From Asparagopsis taxiformis (taxonomy: Eukaryota > Rhodophyta > Florideophyceae > Bonnemaisoniales > Bonnemaisoniaceae): a DNA stretch of 64,000 nt. The position numbers and the translations under genes are program-made. Positions 9,836 to 20,114 of this stretch are shown piece after piece. The stretch spans positions 50,781 to 114,780 of the forward strand of contig JALQPE010002610.1 in the NCBI GenBank assembly GCA_030407315.1. The letters are read 5' to 3'. The notes under the pieces were generated by a model. That model was not told where the DNA came from. It was given only the letters and a program-made list of their open reading frames with translations, and ran no database searches. How positions within the stretch are numbered: the first letter of the stretch is position 1; each line of letters starts with the position of its first letter.

Positions 9836-11111
9836 TCACACAACATCTCTCAACTCTTCTCCAAATCGATCAGAGGCCTCCAGCAAAGCCTGTTCAATCC
9901 CAGGTTCAAACGTGGAATGGCCTGCATTCTCCACAATAATCAGCTCGGCACTCTCACTCAGCATTTGCTTCAGATCATACGCCGACTTCCTCGGGCACAC
10001 CATATCCCATCTGCCCTGCACGATACATGTCTTAATATCCCTCACCTTGGCCATGCGTTCTTCCGAAAGCAGCTCGCCGTCCTCCTTCAAAAATCCGCCA
10101 TGTACAAAAAAGTGCGCCTCAATCCTGGCAAAGATGAGGTTTTCCAGGTCACTGTACACTTCCTCAAACTCTTCCATTGGCTGTAAGACACCATCTGCAT
10201 CCTCATGTGTGCGCGGGAAGCACGACAGCGCCAGTTCCCACTGGCTCCACGCCTTGGCCGCATGATTGCGCTCGGCAGTGTCCTTATCACTGGCCAGTAT
10301 TTCGTAATATGTCGTCATCAGACACTGCTCATTTCTTTTGTGCTCCGGCAAACCACCAAGATACGATTGAAATGCCTCCGGATACAGCATGGCAGCGCCG
10401 TTGCGGCCGTACAACCAGTCCAGTTCTTGCTTGCGCAACAGGAAAATGCCACGCAGAATTAGACCCGCAACGCGCTCCGGATATTCTTGCGCATACACGA
10501 GAGCGAGAGTGGAACCCCAACTTCCGCCGAACAGGACCCATTTGGACACTTGAGTAGCCTTGCGAATTGCTTCCATGTCTGCAACCAGCGACCATGTTGT
10601 ATTGTCGTCTAAATTGGCGCTCGGTTGCGATTTGCCACAGCCGCGCTGATCGAATAGAATGATTTTATACACTAATAGGATTCCATGTTGGTTACCTCGT
10701 TGGTCAGCATGGTTGAACGGTGCAGTTGTGCGAATCGAATGAAAACAACTTACCATTAGGATCAAAAAATCGTCGGTGCGTGTCCTCGGTTCCGGCACCC
10801 GGTCCGCCATGCACGAAGCACACAGGGAGACCGTCGGGATTGCCAGATATTTCGTAGTACACAAGATGAGTATCGGAGACTTGAAGATGAGTTTTGTAAT
10901 ATGGCTCTATGGCCGGATACAATTGCTTTGGCTTTCCTTCCAAACTGAGCTTGAGAGTGTGATCTGCAAGTTGCGATGCCATCGCTCGATATGGACGCTT
11001 GACAGTTGGTTTAACGGATGGCTTCAATTCTCTCTGACACGATCGTCTAGTCTCTGCAGTATAAGTTGGCAGTTGATAGGTATTGAGATTAGTTACAAAG
11101 GCCGACTCCAT
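9836..11111 (-). CDS. Proline iminopeptidase (alpha/beta hydrolase), two exons
   Basis: Two exons (11111-10754 and 10671-9836) give a 397-residue protein. Splicing joins FFDPN to VYKIILFDQRGCGKS, restoring the continuous family sequence. Motifs: oxyanion HGGPGAGTED in exon 1; nucleophile elbow FGGSWGSTLAL; family marker LRGIFLLRKQELDWLYG; catalytic His in ENAGHS. Proline iminopeptidases remove N-terminal proline from peptides (S33 family). The first in-frame ATG is at 11111; a second Met 43 residues later (MASQLADHTLKL) marks the usual start of the enzyme, so the first 42 residues may be an organelle-targeting leader, or the downstream Met may be used. All catalytic elements are present and there is no sign of decay. 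Confidence 0.93.
10672..10753 (-). other. Intron (82 nt) of the proline iminopeptidase gene
   Basis: Donor GTAAGT and acceptor ATTAG on the minus strand, phase 1. Removing it rebuilds the codon G|TG (Val) and the family motif across the junction; leaving it in introduces stop codons. Confidence 0.92.
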
Positions 11112-11920
11112 AGCCAAATTCCATCCGTCACAATGACGTGCAGACGATCAAGTAAAATTTTCTCGGTCGATTTTGGCCCGCCACGTCCAAAGTTGCTGTT
11201 TTCTGCAATACAAACCCTAACTCGCATCTGGAAAGCGACCTACTCTCAACTCCACTTTGACTCTTGAAAGGTCATGGAACCTTTCATGTCGATTACTCGC
11301 GAGACTTTCTACGTAGCATGTATTGCAAACTTCTGCGCTTATAGCCGTGCGCCCAGTGAGTACAGATCTTTCTCTACCCAAACATATTCTCGTAACACTC
11401 AACCGGCTCGAGTCAATTCGAGCGGCGCCACTCGTTGTAACGCTGCGATTAGGCTGATATTTACGCAGACAACATGATAGGAGCCCGTCCACACCACTCA
11501 GTCTGTCCGCTTTTCATTGTACTGACGCACGCGGTATCACCCCGGATTTCACATGCCTGCTCCCAAGCGGTGGTCCTGCGGATCGGCTTTAAATATCAAT
11601 ATTCCATCGCTGTGCTCGACGTGTGATCCTAGGTAAAATGGCGTGCTTCCTTTCGTAAATCTCATTGGTACCAGGGCAAAGTCGTCCACCAGTGGTACTC
11701 GATTGTCAAGTCGAAGCATAACAAGTGCTTCCAATTCGACGCAAACATCACCAGATCATGGACGTTACTGTACTTGGCCAAACTTGTGTACCTTTCTCGT
11801 TTCAGCCAATGACACTTTACGTATCGGCAAGACAGGCCGTAGCAACGGCCATCACACAATCCGCCTTGTGCTCGTCGCCCAATTTTGAGCAGATCTGGCC
11901 GCCGCCCTCCCAAAACAAAA

Positions 11921-12241
11921 TCTATTTAAAACTTCATTGCACAAATTCAATGTGAGACTTGTCAATTTTGTGATGCAGTCTTTCCACTCTTCACAATCTA
12001 TCTTGCAACGTTCGGTTCGTAACAATTCGAAGCTCTGTGCTTTCTGGATGATAGTAGGGGTGAGCGCATTCTTCACAGCCACCATTCGTGGTATTCATCG
12101 CCTGCAAACAGTTATTTTAATGTACATCTACGCACGATCATACATCCCAGTCGTTCCTGCCTGACAACAGATCATCTCATCTAGAGACGTAGCACAAAAT
12201 TCGCGCGCAACCATCGTACGGGCTTCCTCTATTTAAAACTT
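11921..12241 (+). repeat. Pair of identical TATTTAAAA 14-mers
   Basis: TCTATTTAAAACTT occurs at 11921-11934 and again at 12228-12241. Both read as TATA-like boxes on the plus strand and are 307 bases apart. Each is followed within 200 bases by short ORFs only. Confidence 0.5.
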
Positions 12242-13185
12242 GTAAGAAGTCCGACACGGGAAAGTTACTATCACCACTCATGGAGATGCCCACACTTCCC
12301 AATCTGTAATTTACCGTTCCATCGCACGGAATTAGGTGTTACTGCTACAGGACTGCCAACATCGTCATTGCTGTCACCTCCAAGACCCATGAGGTCAAGA
12401 CTACTACAGTTTAGAATTGTCAAAGAACAGTATTTACTCATGACACGATACTTATCGATCATCCTTATGAAGACACTACCATGAACGTACAAAGTCAGTG
12501 GGATTAAGTTTTACAACCACAGGGTCTGACACGGCTTTGACCCAGACATCTGCGGCAGTAGTGCAGAAGCCACAGAGGACCGCCAACTGCTATGAAGTAC
12601 TGCTCAGCCGCTTGGTGATGACAAAGTACATATAGTAGCCGGATACCAACAGACGGTGTCGATGAATCCGTTCCAGCAGAAATTGTTCAAACTGGCTGTC
12701 TTCGCCGAGGCGGACAATACAACTGCGTGAAAGTCTGACAAATCCCTGTAATCACGAGCAGATACAACGAACGTCAGTAATTGCCATCGGACAACAGTAA
12801 TTAGGTACTCAGAAACAGTACTTTATAATCATTGGGACTCATTGGAAAGAGAAGTCGTATATTTGATTATCTGTGGGGAATCATCAGAAGGAACCTGGGG
12901 AGTGAAGGGAGGCTTCGATACGTACAGGATCGGCAACTTTGAGATGGCACAGGCACTGCGAACAGACAAAGTTCACAGAGGGGGAACTTCCTCTTCGCCA
13001 GCGATGTGACTTGTCGCAACGGTTCGACACTCCGTCCTAGACGGGGCATTCAAGCTTTCAGGGAACATGTTCCATTCCCATCATCAGTCCCCGATGGTGG
13101 TGAGACTCGTCACTTGGCTCATGACGCTGAAACGGTTGTTGCTGGATGGGTGGGAAAAATCTGATTGCACGGAAGTCAATGGGGT

Positions 13186-13396
13186 CTTTTTATACCCACG
13201 GATCAAGCTGACCAGTCTCCGACAACTGGATTCATAATCTTTCGCCGTCTCGAATGCGACGCTTTTAATTCGATTTATTTTGAGTTTCAAATCCGATTTA
13301 AATGCCATATGTCCGTTTGATCCCAACGGAGACTGCGGCGTGCAACGAATACATACTATGACGATAGCCTGATGCCACACTCTCAGCCTATATAAA
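13186..13396. promoter_or_regulatory. Candidate bidirectional promoter with two outward-facing TATA boxes
   Basis: On the minus strand TATAAAAAG lies at 13194-13186; on the plus strand TATATAAA lies at 13389-13396. The two face away from each other with about 195 bases between. On the minus side an ATG near 13126 opens an ORF of only 12 codons. On the plus side a leader of about 75 bases ends in AAAAG|GTAAGT. The spacing and orientation are what a divergent Pol II promoter would show; products are unknown. Confidence 0.45.
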
Positions 13397-14093
13397 CGCC
13401 GACGGCAGTTCCCACCACTTCACAAGTCAAGTAAAACATCATCCTCTAACACCTCAGCGGTCTTAGAAAAGGTAAGTTTCAGTTGTCCATTTCCAGGCCG
13501 AGTAACACAATGAGGAGAAGCGACTACCATTCGCAGTGATAATCCATAGATCTCCGGCATGCCTGTCGTTGAGATCCATGATGGCATCTTTCCTTGGATG
13601 TCTGAGTGTTCAGTTGCCTAAGCCCAAGTTAGTGAATAATGCTTGGAAGTACTGACTTTCATCACCTTGCAGTGTTGTGATTGTTCGACGCAGGTCCTCA
13701 TACCCAGGTGGTATACAGAGCCCCTTCTGACGCGGATGTCAGCAGCCTGCGGACTTCAACCTGATTATTCCCACTCCTAGGAGTAGAGCAGAGACAGTAG
13801 GCATGAGCGATTTAAAATACTCTGGAGTTGTAAATGACGTGAAGTCAGGATTCCTGTCGTAACTTGTGTTCCAGCCCGTCATCGAAAGTCCCATTGCTTC
13901 CCCGCCGACGGAGCTTCCCGGCTTAGCCCGGCGATCCATCTGTTTCTCACTTCCAGCGACCTCGCTCGGATTGTGCTAGAAATGCTACCATTTGAACCGC
14001 ACCACACCAATTTGTCTGCTTCCACTCAATGTCATCATTTAGTTGCAATTTATTCACACGGTGAATGCAGGGGTGTCTAACGTTGCCGAAAGC

Positions 14094-15299
14094 TCAAAAT
14101 GCACTTGTGCGACCATCAATGCGCTGCAGCCTGCAAACAATGATGGCCACCAGCGATCCAAAGTAAATGACCGAGAAGACGAGTATACGAAATGGTCCCT
14201 TCCGCTTGCGGGTCGCCATACCGAACAGCAGAAGAGCCACAAAAAACAGTGCCACTCTCACATGCTCGGGCAAACCACCATGAAACAAAACTCGTGGCAT
14301 GACGCTCATGCGTGCGTCCAACGACTTGGATGCACATAGATACGTCGCGCGGAAAGTCGCAGGGGCTAACAACAGCCCATATACGTAGCTGCATTTCACC
14401 CAGAAACCCTGCATGGACACGATGGTGATAATATACACAAAGACAATGAGGGGGAAGAGTGTGCGCAAAGATGAAAGAGTGACGAGATGTGAAGGGTGCG
14501 AAATAAGCAGGTTTTGAGTGGAATATACGAGTTGTTCTGAACACAGCCCCGTACTCCAAGTTTGCTCGACGGAAGTCGCAGCGCGCAGAATGGCAATTGC
14601 CAATACGAAACCGGCGATAGTATCGGATGGATAGTGAGCGCCGACATTGACGCGGGCAATTGAGGCCAGAAGTGCGGCGACTATAATGAAAAACCACTTG
14701 AGAAATGGGTTTGTCAGCGAAGCGAATTGTTGGTATTGAAGCGATGTGAATATGAGCCAGACGAAGACGACTGCACAAACGACGGCTCGACTCGGGAAAG
14801 AGGAAGTTTTATCGGTTCGAATTGGAAGCGCTCGTTGGGTCATCCAGGGCCGTTTGCGATGCAAAAATTTCTTTGGGATCTGGCTTGTGATTGCAAGAGT
14901 GAAGAGGACGGTGTTGCAGAGGGCGGCAGCGTCGTCGTAGCCGAGAGCGAAGAGGAGAGCGGGGAAGATGAGAGCCGTTTCGATGGCGGTGAAGAAGGTG
15001 AGGGACATGGAGAAAGCGTAAGCGATACCGGTAGTTTGGCGTTGACAGAGACGAATGAGGGCGTCATCGAAGGGGCGGAAGAGTGCTTCTAGAGCGGGCG
15101 GGAAGCAAATTTGATAGCGGGTCGGGGGCGGTATGTTGGGGAGTGGGGAGGATGGCGGCGTACATGGCGGATGGACCGCCATTGAGGAGCGGGGCCAGAC
15201 GGGAGATGCGATGGGGTTGTTGAGGTTTTGCAGACGCGACGGATGGAGATGTGTTGGGTGTGAAGGTGATTTGTATAGTGATAGTAGATGAGGTACCAT
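14094..15299 (-). CDS. PAP2-superfamily membrane phosphatase with altered motif 2
   Basis: A 401-residue membrane protein from the ATG at 15299 (the frame continues upstream without an ATG). After an 80-residue Pro/Ser-rich N-terminus there are roughly eight hydrophobic segments. The three motifs of PAP2 acid phosphatases are recognisable: KKFLHRKRPW (KxxxxxxRP), SSFPSRAVV in place of PSGH, and ARVNVGAHYPSD in place of SRxxxxxHxxxD. Members dephosphorylate lipid phosphates such as phosphatidate, sphingosine phosphate or isoprenoid diphosphates. The usual motif 2 histidine, the general acid, is an alanine here, so activity may be reduced or lost. Four more hydrophobic segments follow motif 3, making it longer than simple six-helix members. 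It is divergent from the acyl-CoA synthetase gene. Confidence 0.85.
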   Translation of the reverse strand: MVPHLLSLYKSPSHPTHLHPSRLQNLNNPIASPVWPRSSMAVHPPCTPPSSPLPNIPPPTRYQICFPPALEALFRPFDDALIRLCQRQTTGIAYAFSMSLTFFTAIETALIFPALLFALGYDDAAALCNTVLFTLAITSQIPKKFLHRKRPWMTQRALPIRTDKTSSFPSRAVVCAVVFVWLIFTSLQYQQFASLTNPFLKWFFIIVAALLASIARVNVGAHYPSDTIAGFVLAIAILRAATSVEQTWSTGLCSEQLVYSTQNLLISHPSHLVTLSSLRTLFPLIVFVYIITIVSMQGFWVKCSYVYGLLLAPATFRATYLCASKSLDARMSVMPRVLFHGGLPEHVRVALFFVALLLFGMATRKRKGPFRILVFSVIYFGSLVAIIVCRLQRIDGRTSAF

Positions 15300-15844
15300 C
15301 ACGGTTGTAGATGCATGTGTCGATGCGGGAATTTTGGGGCGGTTGGTTGGTGTGTATTTTTGGGGAGAGGACACGTGTTGGATGATGATTGGGGTTTACT
15401 CGCATTGGTTCTGGGCGTCACACGCAAGTCGCGTTTGAAACGATTAGTGTGTTCGCTCGCTGCAAATGCGTGTACATGCCGTGCCACGTGTGCAGAGTTT
15501 TCAGTTTAAAAATAGATGCGCCAGAATAGTGCCACAGCACAATGGTGCAGCCAGCCGATGCCACACCCTGCAATTCATAGCAGCTGAGCGCAAACTTCAA
15601 CTACGTGATTTCCTGCCACATCATATCTCGTGTTAGTTTGCCTTTAATTTCTGCCTGGTAGCCGAGGCTACTATCTAAAACAAATTGAAAACTTTCCATT
15701 TTTACGTAATATATCTTCCAAATATCTCCACAGATATTTCTTTCCATCATCTAGGGCAGGCTCACACCCGACCTGCCACCCCAACCTCGTCTAGATCTCC
15801 GCATCCACTCAACCTCCCTTTCCGTCGCAACACCCACCTCCCAA
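15300..15844. other. Divergent intergenic region, PAP2 / acyl-CoA synthetase
   Basis: The shared upstream region of two lipid-metabolism genes. It contains an AGTTTAAAAATAG A/T-rich word near 15500 and a C/T-rich leader before the synthetase start (about 15760-15840). No gene is seen in it. Confidence 0.5.
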
Positions 15845-17740
15845 ATGGCGACCCCTCAGCCAACATGGGTCACCTCGATCTCCGCCGAGCGTCCGATTAT
15901 TGGCCAAAGCATCGATATTCCTCGAATGACAACCGGCGAAGCCATAGCTCAAATCGTTCAACGTGATCCGGACCGCATTCAATATGTCACAGTGGATGGC
16001 AATAATGTCACCGTGGGAGACTTCTACAAGCTCTCGCGAAATGTCGCAAAGGCTTGCATCCATCTCGGAGTCAAGCCCCTCGAAGGCATCGCAATTCTTG
16101 GATTCAATTCCGTCGAATGGTTTGCAACTGATACAGGCGCCACATTCGCAGGTGCCATCCCGGCAGGCATTTATACCACCAATAAACCAGATGTGGTTGC
16201 CTACATCATCAACCATAGCAACAGCAGGTTGTGCGTTGTGGATGACGAGGAAGCTCTTCAGAAAGTTATCTCCATAAAATCCAAATGCGAATCCCTCGAG
16301 AAAATCATCATTTGGGGCCAAGTCGATCTCAACAATTACCCGGATCATCGCTCATACATCTATACGTGGGATGAATTTGTCAAATTGGCAGATGACGTCT
16401 CCGAAAGCGACCTCGAGGCTCGGCTCGCAGCACAAAAACCCGAAAGTGTTTGCAAGTTAATCTATACAAGTGGAACAACAGGTCCTCCCAAAGCGGTCAT
16501 GATCACACATGATAACGTCGTCTTCACCTGTCGGATGACCGGTGCAATGGTCGAAGTAACAACTGATGACATTCTATGTTCATTTTTGCCTTGTTCACAT
16601 ATTGCAGCAAACAGCATTGACATTTCCGGAGCGCTAATCAATGGCTATCGCGTGTACCTTGCCCGTCCAGATGCCCTCAAGGGCTCCTTAGTTCAAACGT
16701 TGAAGGAAGTGCGCCCAACTGTATTTGCAGCCGTCCCTCGTGTATACGAAAAGATCCAGGAGAAGATGCTTCAAATTGGTGCGACGTCCGGACCTGTGAA
16801 GCGTGCGATTTCCTCATGGGCGAAGTCAATTGGAACAGGTGCCGCTCAAGCTCGTGACACCGGTGATGATATGATGCCGTGGGGCTATAAACTTGCAAGC
16901 TTGCTTGTCTTTTCAAACGTCAAAAAGGCCCTCGGACTTGACCGCTGTAGGTTGCTGCTCAATACTGCTGCTCCAATGCAAAAGGCGACTGATGATTACT
17001 TCCGAAGCCTTGATTTTAGGATCATTGACCTGTATGGTATGAGCGAAGCCACAGGCCCTCTTACAGTCAACCTCCCCGATTACCGACGTGGCACATCAGG
17101 CAAACCGTTGAATGGTGTCGAGGTTAAACTTCACAATAAAGATGAAAGTGGCGAGGGTGAGCTGTGCTTCCGCGGACGCAATATTTTTGCCGGATACTTG
17201 GATAATGAAGAAGAAAGTTCGAAAGCGATGGATGAAGATGGTTACATTCACAGTGGGGATCTTGCGCGTATTGACGATGACGGTTTCGTAAAGATTACTG
17301 GGCGTGCGAAGGAACTTATCGTGACTGCTGGAGGTGAGAATGTGGCCCCGGCACTAGTGGAATCTACTCTAATTTCAGCCATGCCGGCTATCAGCAGGGC
17401 TTTTGCCATTGGTGACCTCAAGAAGTTTATTTCTTGCCTACTTGTGCCGTATATGGATGAAGAGGGTAATCTTATCGGCCCGGCCATACGTGTTAGCCAA
17501 AAGTCTACGACAGCTGAAGAGGCGAAATCTGATCCTATCTGGCAGCAGTACATTGAGAGCGGGATTGCCAAGGCGAATGAAGATGCGATCAGTAATGCGG
17601 CCAAGGTTAAGAAGTACACACTTTTGACGAAGGACTTTTCTGTTGATACTGGCGAGCTGACACCCACTATGAAAGTGAAGAGGAAGATTGTAGTTAATAA
17701 CTTTAAGGAGGCCATTGATTCAATGTATGCCACGGCCTAG
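15845..17740 (+). CDS. Long-chain acyl-CoA synthetase, bubblegum (ACSBG) type
   Basis: A 631-residue member of the ANL (AMP-forming) superfamily that activates long-chain fatty acids to acyl-CoA. Motifs in order: P-loop-like LIYTSGTTGPPKAVMITHDN, substrate-region LYGMSEATGPLTVNLP, adenylate-binding IHSGDLARIDDDGFVKITGR, and the hinge with KELIVTAGGENVAP. The ESVCKLIYTSGTTGPPK context and GRAKELIVTAGGENVAP are typical of the ACSBG branch. The C-terminal small domain carries the catalytic lysine region near TPTMKVKRK. No signal peptide is seen; family members are cytosolic or membrane-associated. The end lacks a peroxisomal SKL. Length and motifs are normal. It lies next to a PAP2 phosphatase, so the pair may share regulation (inference). 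Confidence 0.95.
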   Translation: MATPQPTWVTSISAERPIIGQSIDIPRMTTGEAIAQIVQRDPDRIQYVTVDGNNVTVGDFYKLSRNVAKACIHLGVKPLEGIAILGFNSVEWFATDTGATFAGAIPAGIYTTNKPDVVAYIINHSNSRLCVVDDEEALQKVISIKSKCESLEKIIIWGQVDLNNYPDHRSYIYTWDEFVKLADDVSESDLEARLAAQKPESVCKLIYTSGTTGPPKAVMITHDNVVFTCRMTGAMVEVTTDDILCSFLPCSHIAANSIDISGALINGYRVYLARPDALKGSLVQTLKEVRPTVFAAVPRVYEKIQEKMLQIGATSGPVKRAISSWAKSIGTGAAQARDTGDDMMPWGYKLASLLVFSNVKKALGLDRCRLLLNTAAPMQKATDDYFRSLDFRIIDLYGMSEATGPLTVNLPDYRRGTSGKPLNGVEVKLHNKDESGEGELCFRGRNIFAGYLDNEEESSKAMDEDGYIHSGDLARIDDDGFVKITGRAKELIVTAGGENVAPALVESTLISAMPAISRAFAIGDLKKFISCLLVPYMDEEGNLIGPAIRVSQKSTTAEEAKSDPIWQQYIESGIAKANEDAISNAAKVKKYTLLTKDFSVDTGELTPTMKVKRKIVVNNFKEAIDSMYATA

Positions 17741-17841
17741 ACGAACAGCGCATGCTGGGAACATTTTTCCAACACGGGAATGTTGTTTGAATGTACGCAA
17801 AGCGGATCGTGTGCCAGTAAACATATAAGTTGATTATGACT

Positions 17842-18519
17842 CTAAGCCTTTTTATGCGTCGGTTGTAGTTGTTGTATCTGCGGATCTCTCATAATCCCCG
17901 GCAAACAATACAATAACAAGAAGCATAACAAGGCAAACAACCAAAACACAGCGTTAAGCACGGCCGCGATTTGCACAGCAGCGGATATGTACGCTGGTGA
18001 ATTGATCCCCTCCTCACTATCCGGCCACAGCAAAGCCTGTTCGTACCAGTCGAATATGACCGGAATCCTATACGACACAAAGGCCGTGGTGACACAAAAC
18101 CTGATATACACGGCCACATAGCGCGAGAGGAAGAAGCCAATAGCCTCCAACAGAATCTGACTAGTCATGAGAAACAAATGCGGAGCAAGAATACGGTCCA
18201 GTTGTGTCGGGCGAGTTGTAGCACCCGGCACACCGCGCACGAGCAGCACGATGGGGACTGCAAGCGACAACACAAGTGTGAACGGAAATAACAGTCTAGC
18301 TGTGCGTTTCATCGGTGTCAATCCAGACGGACGCAACGAGCGCATCGAATAGCCGCCTGGCGCACCGAGAATATACTGGTTTGCAAACGCGGCATATAGA
18401 AATGTAGCCAGGACGAAAGTTACGTCGCGCGCGGGCACCGCGCGAATTACAAGAGATAAATATAGCAGCGGACATGTGAGGACGAGATAGAACGTCGCGA
18501 CGGTGGCGAGCGATGCCAT
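17842..18519 (-). CDS. Multi-pass membrane protein, plant/alga-type (DUF7733-like)
   Basis: A 225-residue protein with five or six hydrophobic helices from the start to near residue 205. The segment LAPHLFLMTSQILLEAIGFF, followed by an Arg-containing hydrophobic run and SYRIPVIFDWY, resembles a family of uncharacterised plant membrane proteins (from memory DUF7733; not verified). It ends in a short polar tail, QPTHKKA. There are no catalytic motifs I recognise and no cleavable signal peptide; the first helix starts at residue 5. It is convergent with the acyl-CoA synthetase, whose stop codon is 101 bases away. The function is unknown. Confidence 0.75.
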   Translation of the reverse strand: MASLATVATFYLVLTCPLLYLSLVIRAVPARDVTFVLATFLYAAFANQYILGAPGGYSMRSLRPSGLTPMKRTARLLFPFTLVLSLAVPIVLLVRGVPGATTRPTQLDRILAPHLFLMTSQILLEAIGFFLSRYVAVYIRFCVTTAFVSYRIPVIFDWYEQALLWPDSEEGINSPAYISAAVQIAAVLNAVFWLFALLCFLLLYCLPGIMRDPQIQQLQPTHKKA

Positions 18520-18876
18520 AATCGACGAACCAAGTCACGGAGACATGTTGCGGATGATACGGTGGATGTGGTGGCTTTGCTGGTGAACGGTGAAGTTTCA
18601 AGATGGATGATGTTGCTAAATCTGCGGATCGTAGAACATAGCACAATTGAATCACGCACTATGGCCAATCAGCAGTGCGTCTGAATGATGTCATTGCAGT
18701 GAATTTAGTTTTTTCCAACATGCTCAAATATCTCCCGATAGTGTCCCCCAATCGGCTTCGAATCTGCTCAAATAATCTGCCGCCTTCTCGTACCAGCTCC
18801 TGTACTGTGCTCCGAGTAGGTAAACATGATGCCGTCCATAGTTTTTTTATTCACGTTGTAAACCAGACGACTTTTT
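18520..18876. other. Intergenic region
   Basis: Upstream of the membrane protein and downstream of the globin gene, both on the minus strand. No gene, RNA or clear promoter word is seen. Confidence 0.4.
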
Positions 18877-20114
18877 CTACGTTTGACACGCCGCGTGATT
18901 CGTCAATTCTCCCAACGCTCTCCTCTTAACCCTTCCTTTTCCCCCGAGTTTCGACGCTGTCTCATTTCCTGCTTTGCCTACAATCGTCTTTGAACCTCTT
19001 ACGTCACATTGCTTCGTTGCAGATCCGTCGTCAAATACAACAGCTTGTTGTCCATGCAATCTCTCTCTACCTTTCAATTCTTCCGCTGTGATTTCAGCGT
19101 TTCCCATTCTACGTTTCATATTCCCCATTATGGCCGCTCTAAGCAATGCGTTTGCCGTCCCACCAATCGCCTTGGAGGCTACGAAACCTCCAACGGGGAC
19201 ACTCAAAAATACTTGACGCAAATGACGTATACTGTCCAGAATTATCATTTCTTGCGAATCACTCTGATGCAACCATAGCTTATAGTATTTTGGAGCTTGC
19301 TTCTCTGAATAGCGAGCATCCTGTGCCGCTAACATAATATGTTTATGAATTGTTCCGTGTGACTCTGTCTCAATGCGGAGACACACGTATTGACCACTTG
19401 TGTAGCCTATGATTTCTTGTCCATCAGCAGGAAAGAGGAGGAACGCAACAGAATTGTGCATTGGTATCTCTTGTTTGACAACTTGGAATTTTCTAAAGCC
19501 CTGTATGGTCGCAGATGAAACACAAACTAACTGTGTTAGATGAACAGTGGTTGGATGGACGAATGACTGAACACATGTTTGTTTGCAGAATAAAAAACTA
19601 GTTTATCTCTCACCTTCCAATAACCGGGCGACGTCTCCATTCTTGCAAGCAATTTCTTTTCGTTCTTCACAACCATCTCTGCAAGCAATTTGACTGCCTC
19701 GTCCCAGGCTGCAAACTGCAAATGCGAAGCGGCATTGCCAATGACGTGTCGAATTGACTTTGAAAATGCCCGGGTGAGAATATCATAGTGGTGATGTTCA
19801 ATACCTCTACTATGGCTTTTCGCACAAATATAGTCTATGTAGGGCTGTAACTCTGCAAGATTTTCGATGCGAGAGCACATGTTCAACACTGAATTGAATG
19901 CAATGAGAGACTGTGAGAACATGGCTGACTTACCGCCATCTGAATTTGGCACGTCTGGGCCTTCGAGGTTCCACAGCTCTGTAGCACAGAGACTACTGAG
20001 TGTTTTGTCGGCATGGAGTATCTCAATGAAGATTTGAGCCACAATCCGCTCTGCGTTCTTTCGAAATTGAGGAAGGGACTTGTTGATTTGATGAGTTAAC
20101 TCGGAATCTAACAT
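18877..20114 (-). CDS. Flavohemoglobin-like protein lacking the NAD-binding domain, two exons
   Basis: Exons 20114-19614 and 19500-18877 encode 374 residues. Exon 1 is a globin domain: ICAKSHSRGIEHHHYDIL aligns with the proximal-His F helix of flavohemoglobins, followed by the AAWDEAVKLLAEMVV helix. Splicing in phase 0 joins GYWK to GFRKFQVVKQE, which is the usual globin-to-reductase linker. An FAD-domain-like barrel follows (GYTSGQYVCLRIE up to SVPVGGF). The FAD-binding RxY[ST] motif is absent, replaced by HKHIMLAAQ, and the NAD-binding domain is missing; instead there is a basic, low-hydrophobicity tail of about 100 residues. Family members detoxify nitric oxide using NAD(P)H. This one could bind heme and oxygen but probably cannot reduce itself with NAD(P)H. 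The ATG at 20114 gives the family-like start. Confidence 0.84.
19501..19613 (-). other. Intron (113 nt) of the flavohemoglobin-like gene
   Basis: Donor AAG|GTGAGA, acceptor CATACAG, phase 0, on the minus strand. Its removal joins the globin and FAD-like domains through the conserved W-x-GFR-x-F linker; retained, it carries stop codons. Confidence 0.9.

Larger units (their letters stand above)
11112..14093. other. 3 kb gene-poor region
   Basis: No ORF here resembles a known protein and none is long. What can be seen are two identical TATTTAAAA-containing 14-mers and a divergent pair of TATA boxes (separate entries). A good splice donor (AAAAG|GTAAGT) lies about 85 bases downstream of the plus-strand TATA box, near 13471. 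The region may hold one or two spliced non-coding or short-ORF transcripts; nothing firmer can be said. Confidence 0.5.

Noticed and set aside
19914..19936. GTAAGT...CACAG within exon 1 of the flavohemoglobin-like gene, a possible 23-nt mini-intron
   Set aside because: It is far below the other introns in size and its removal would break a frame that stays open and matches the globin fold downstream.
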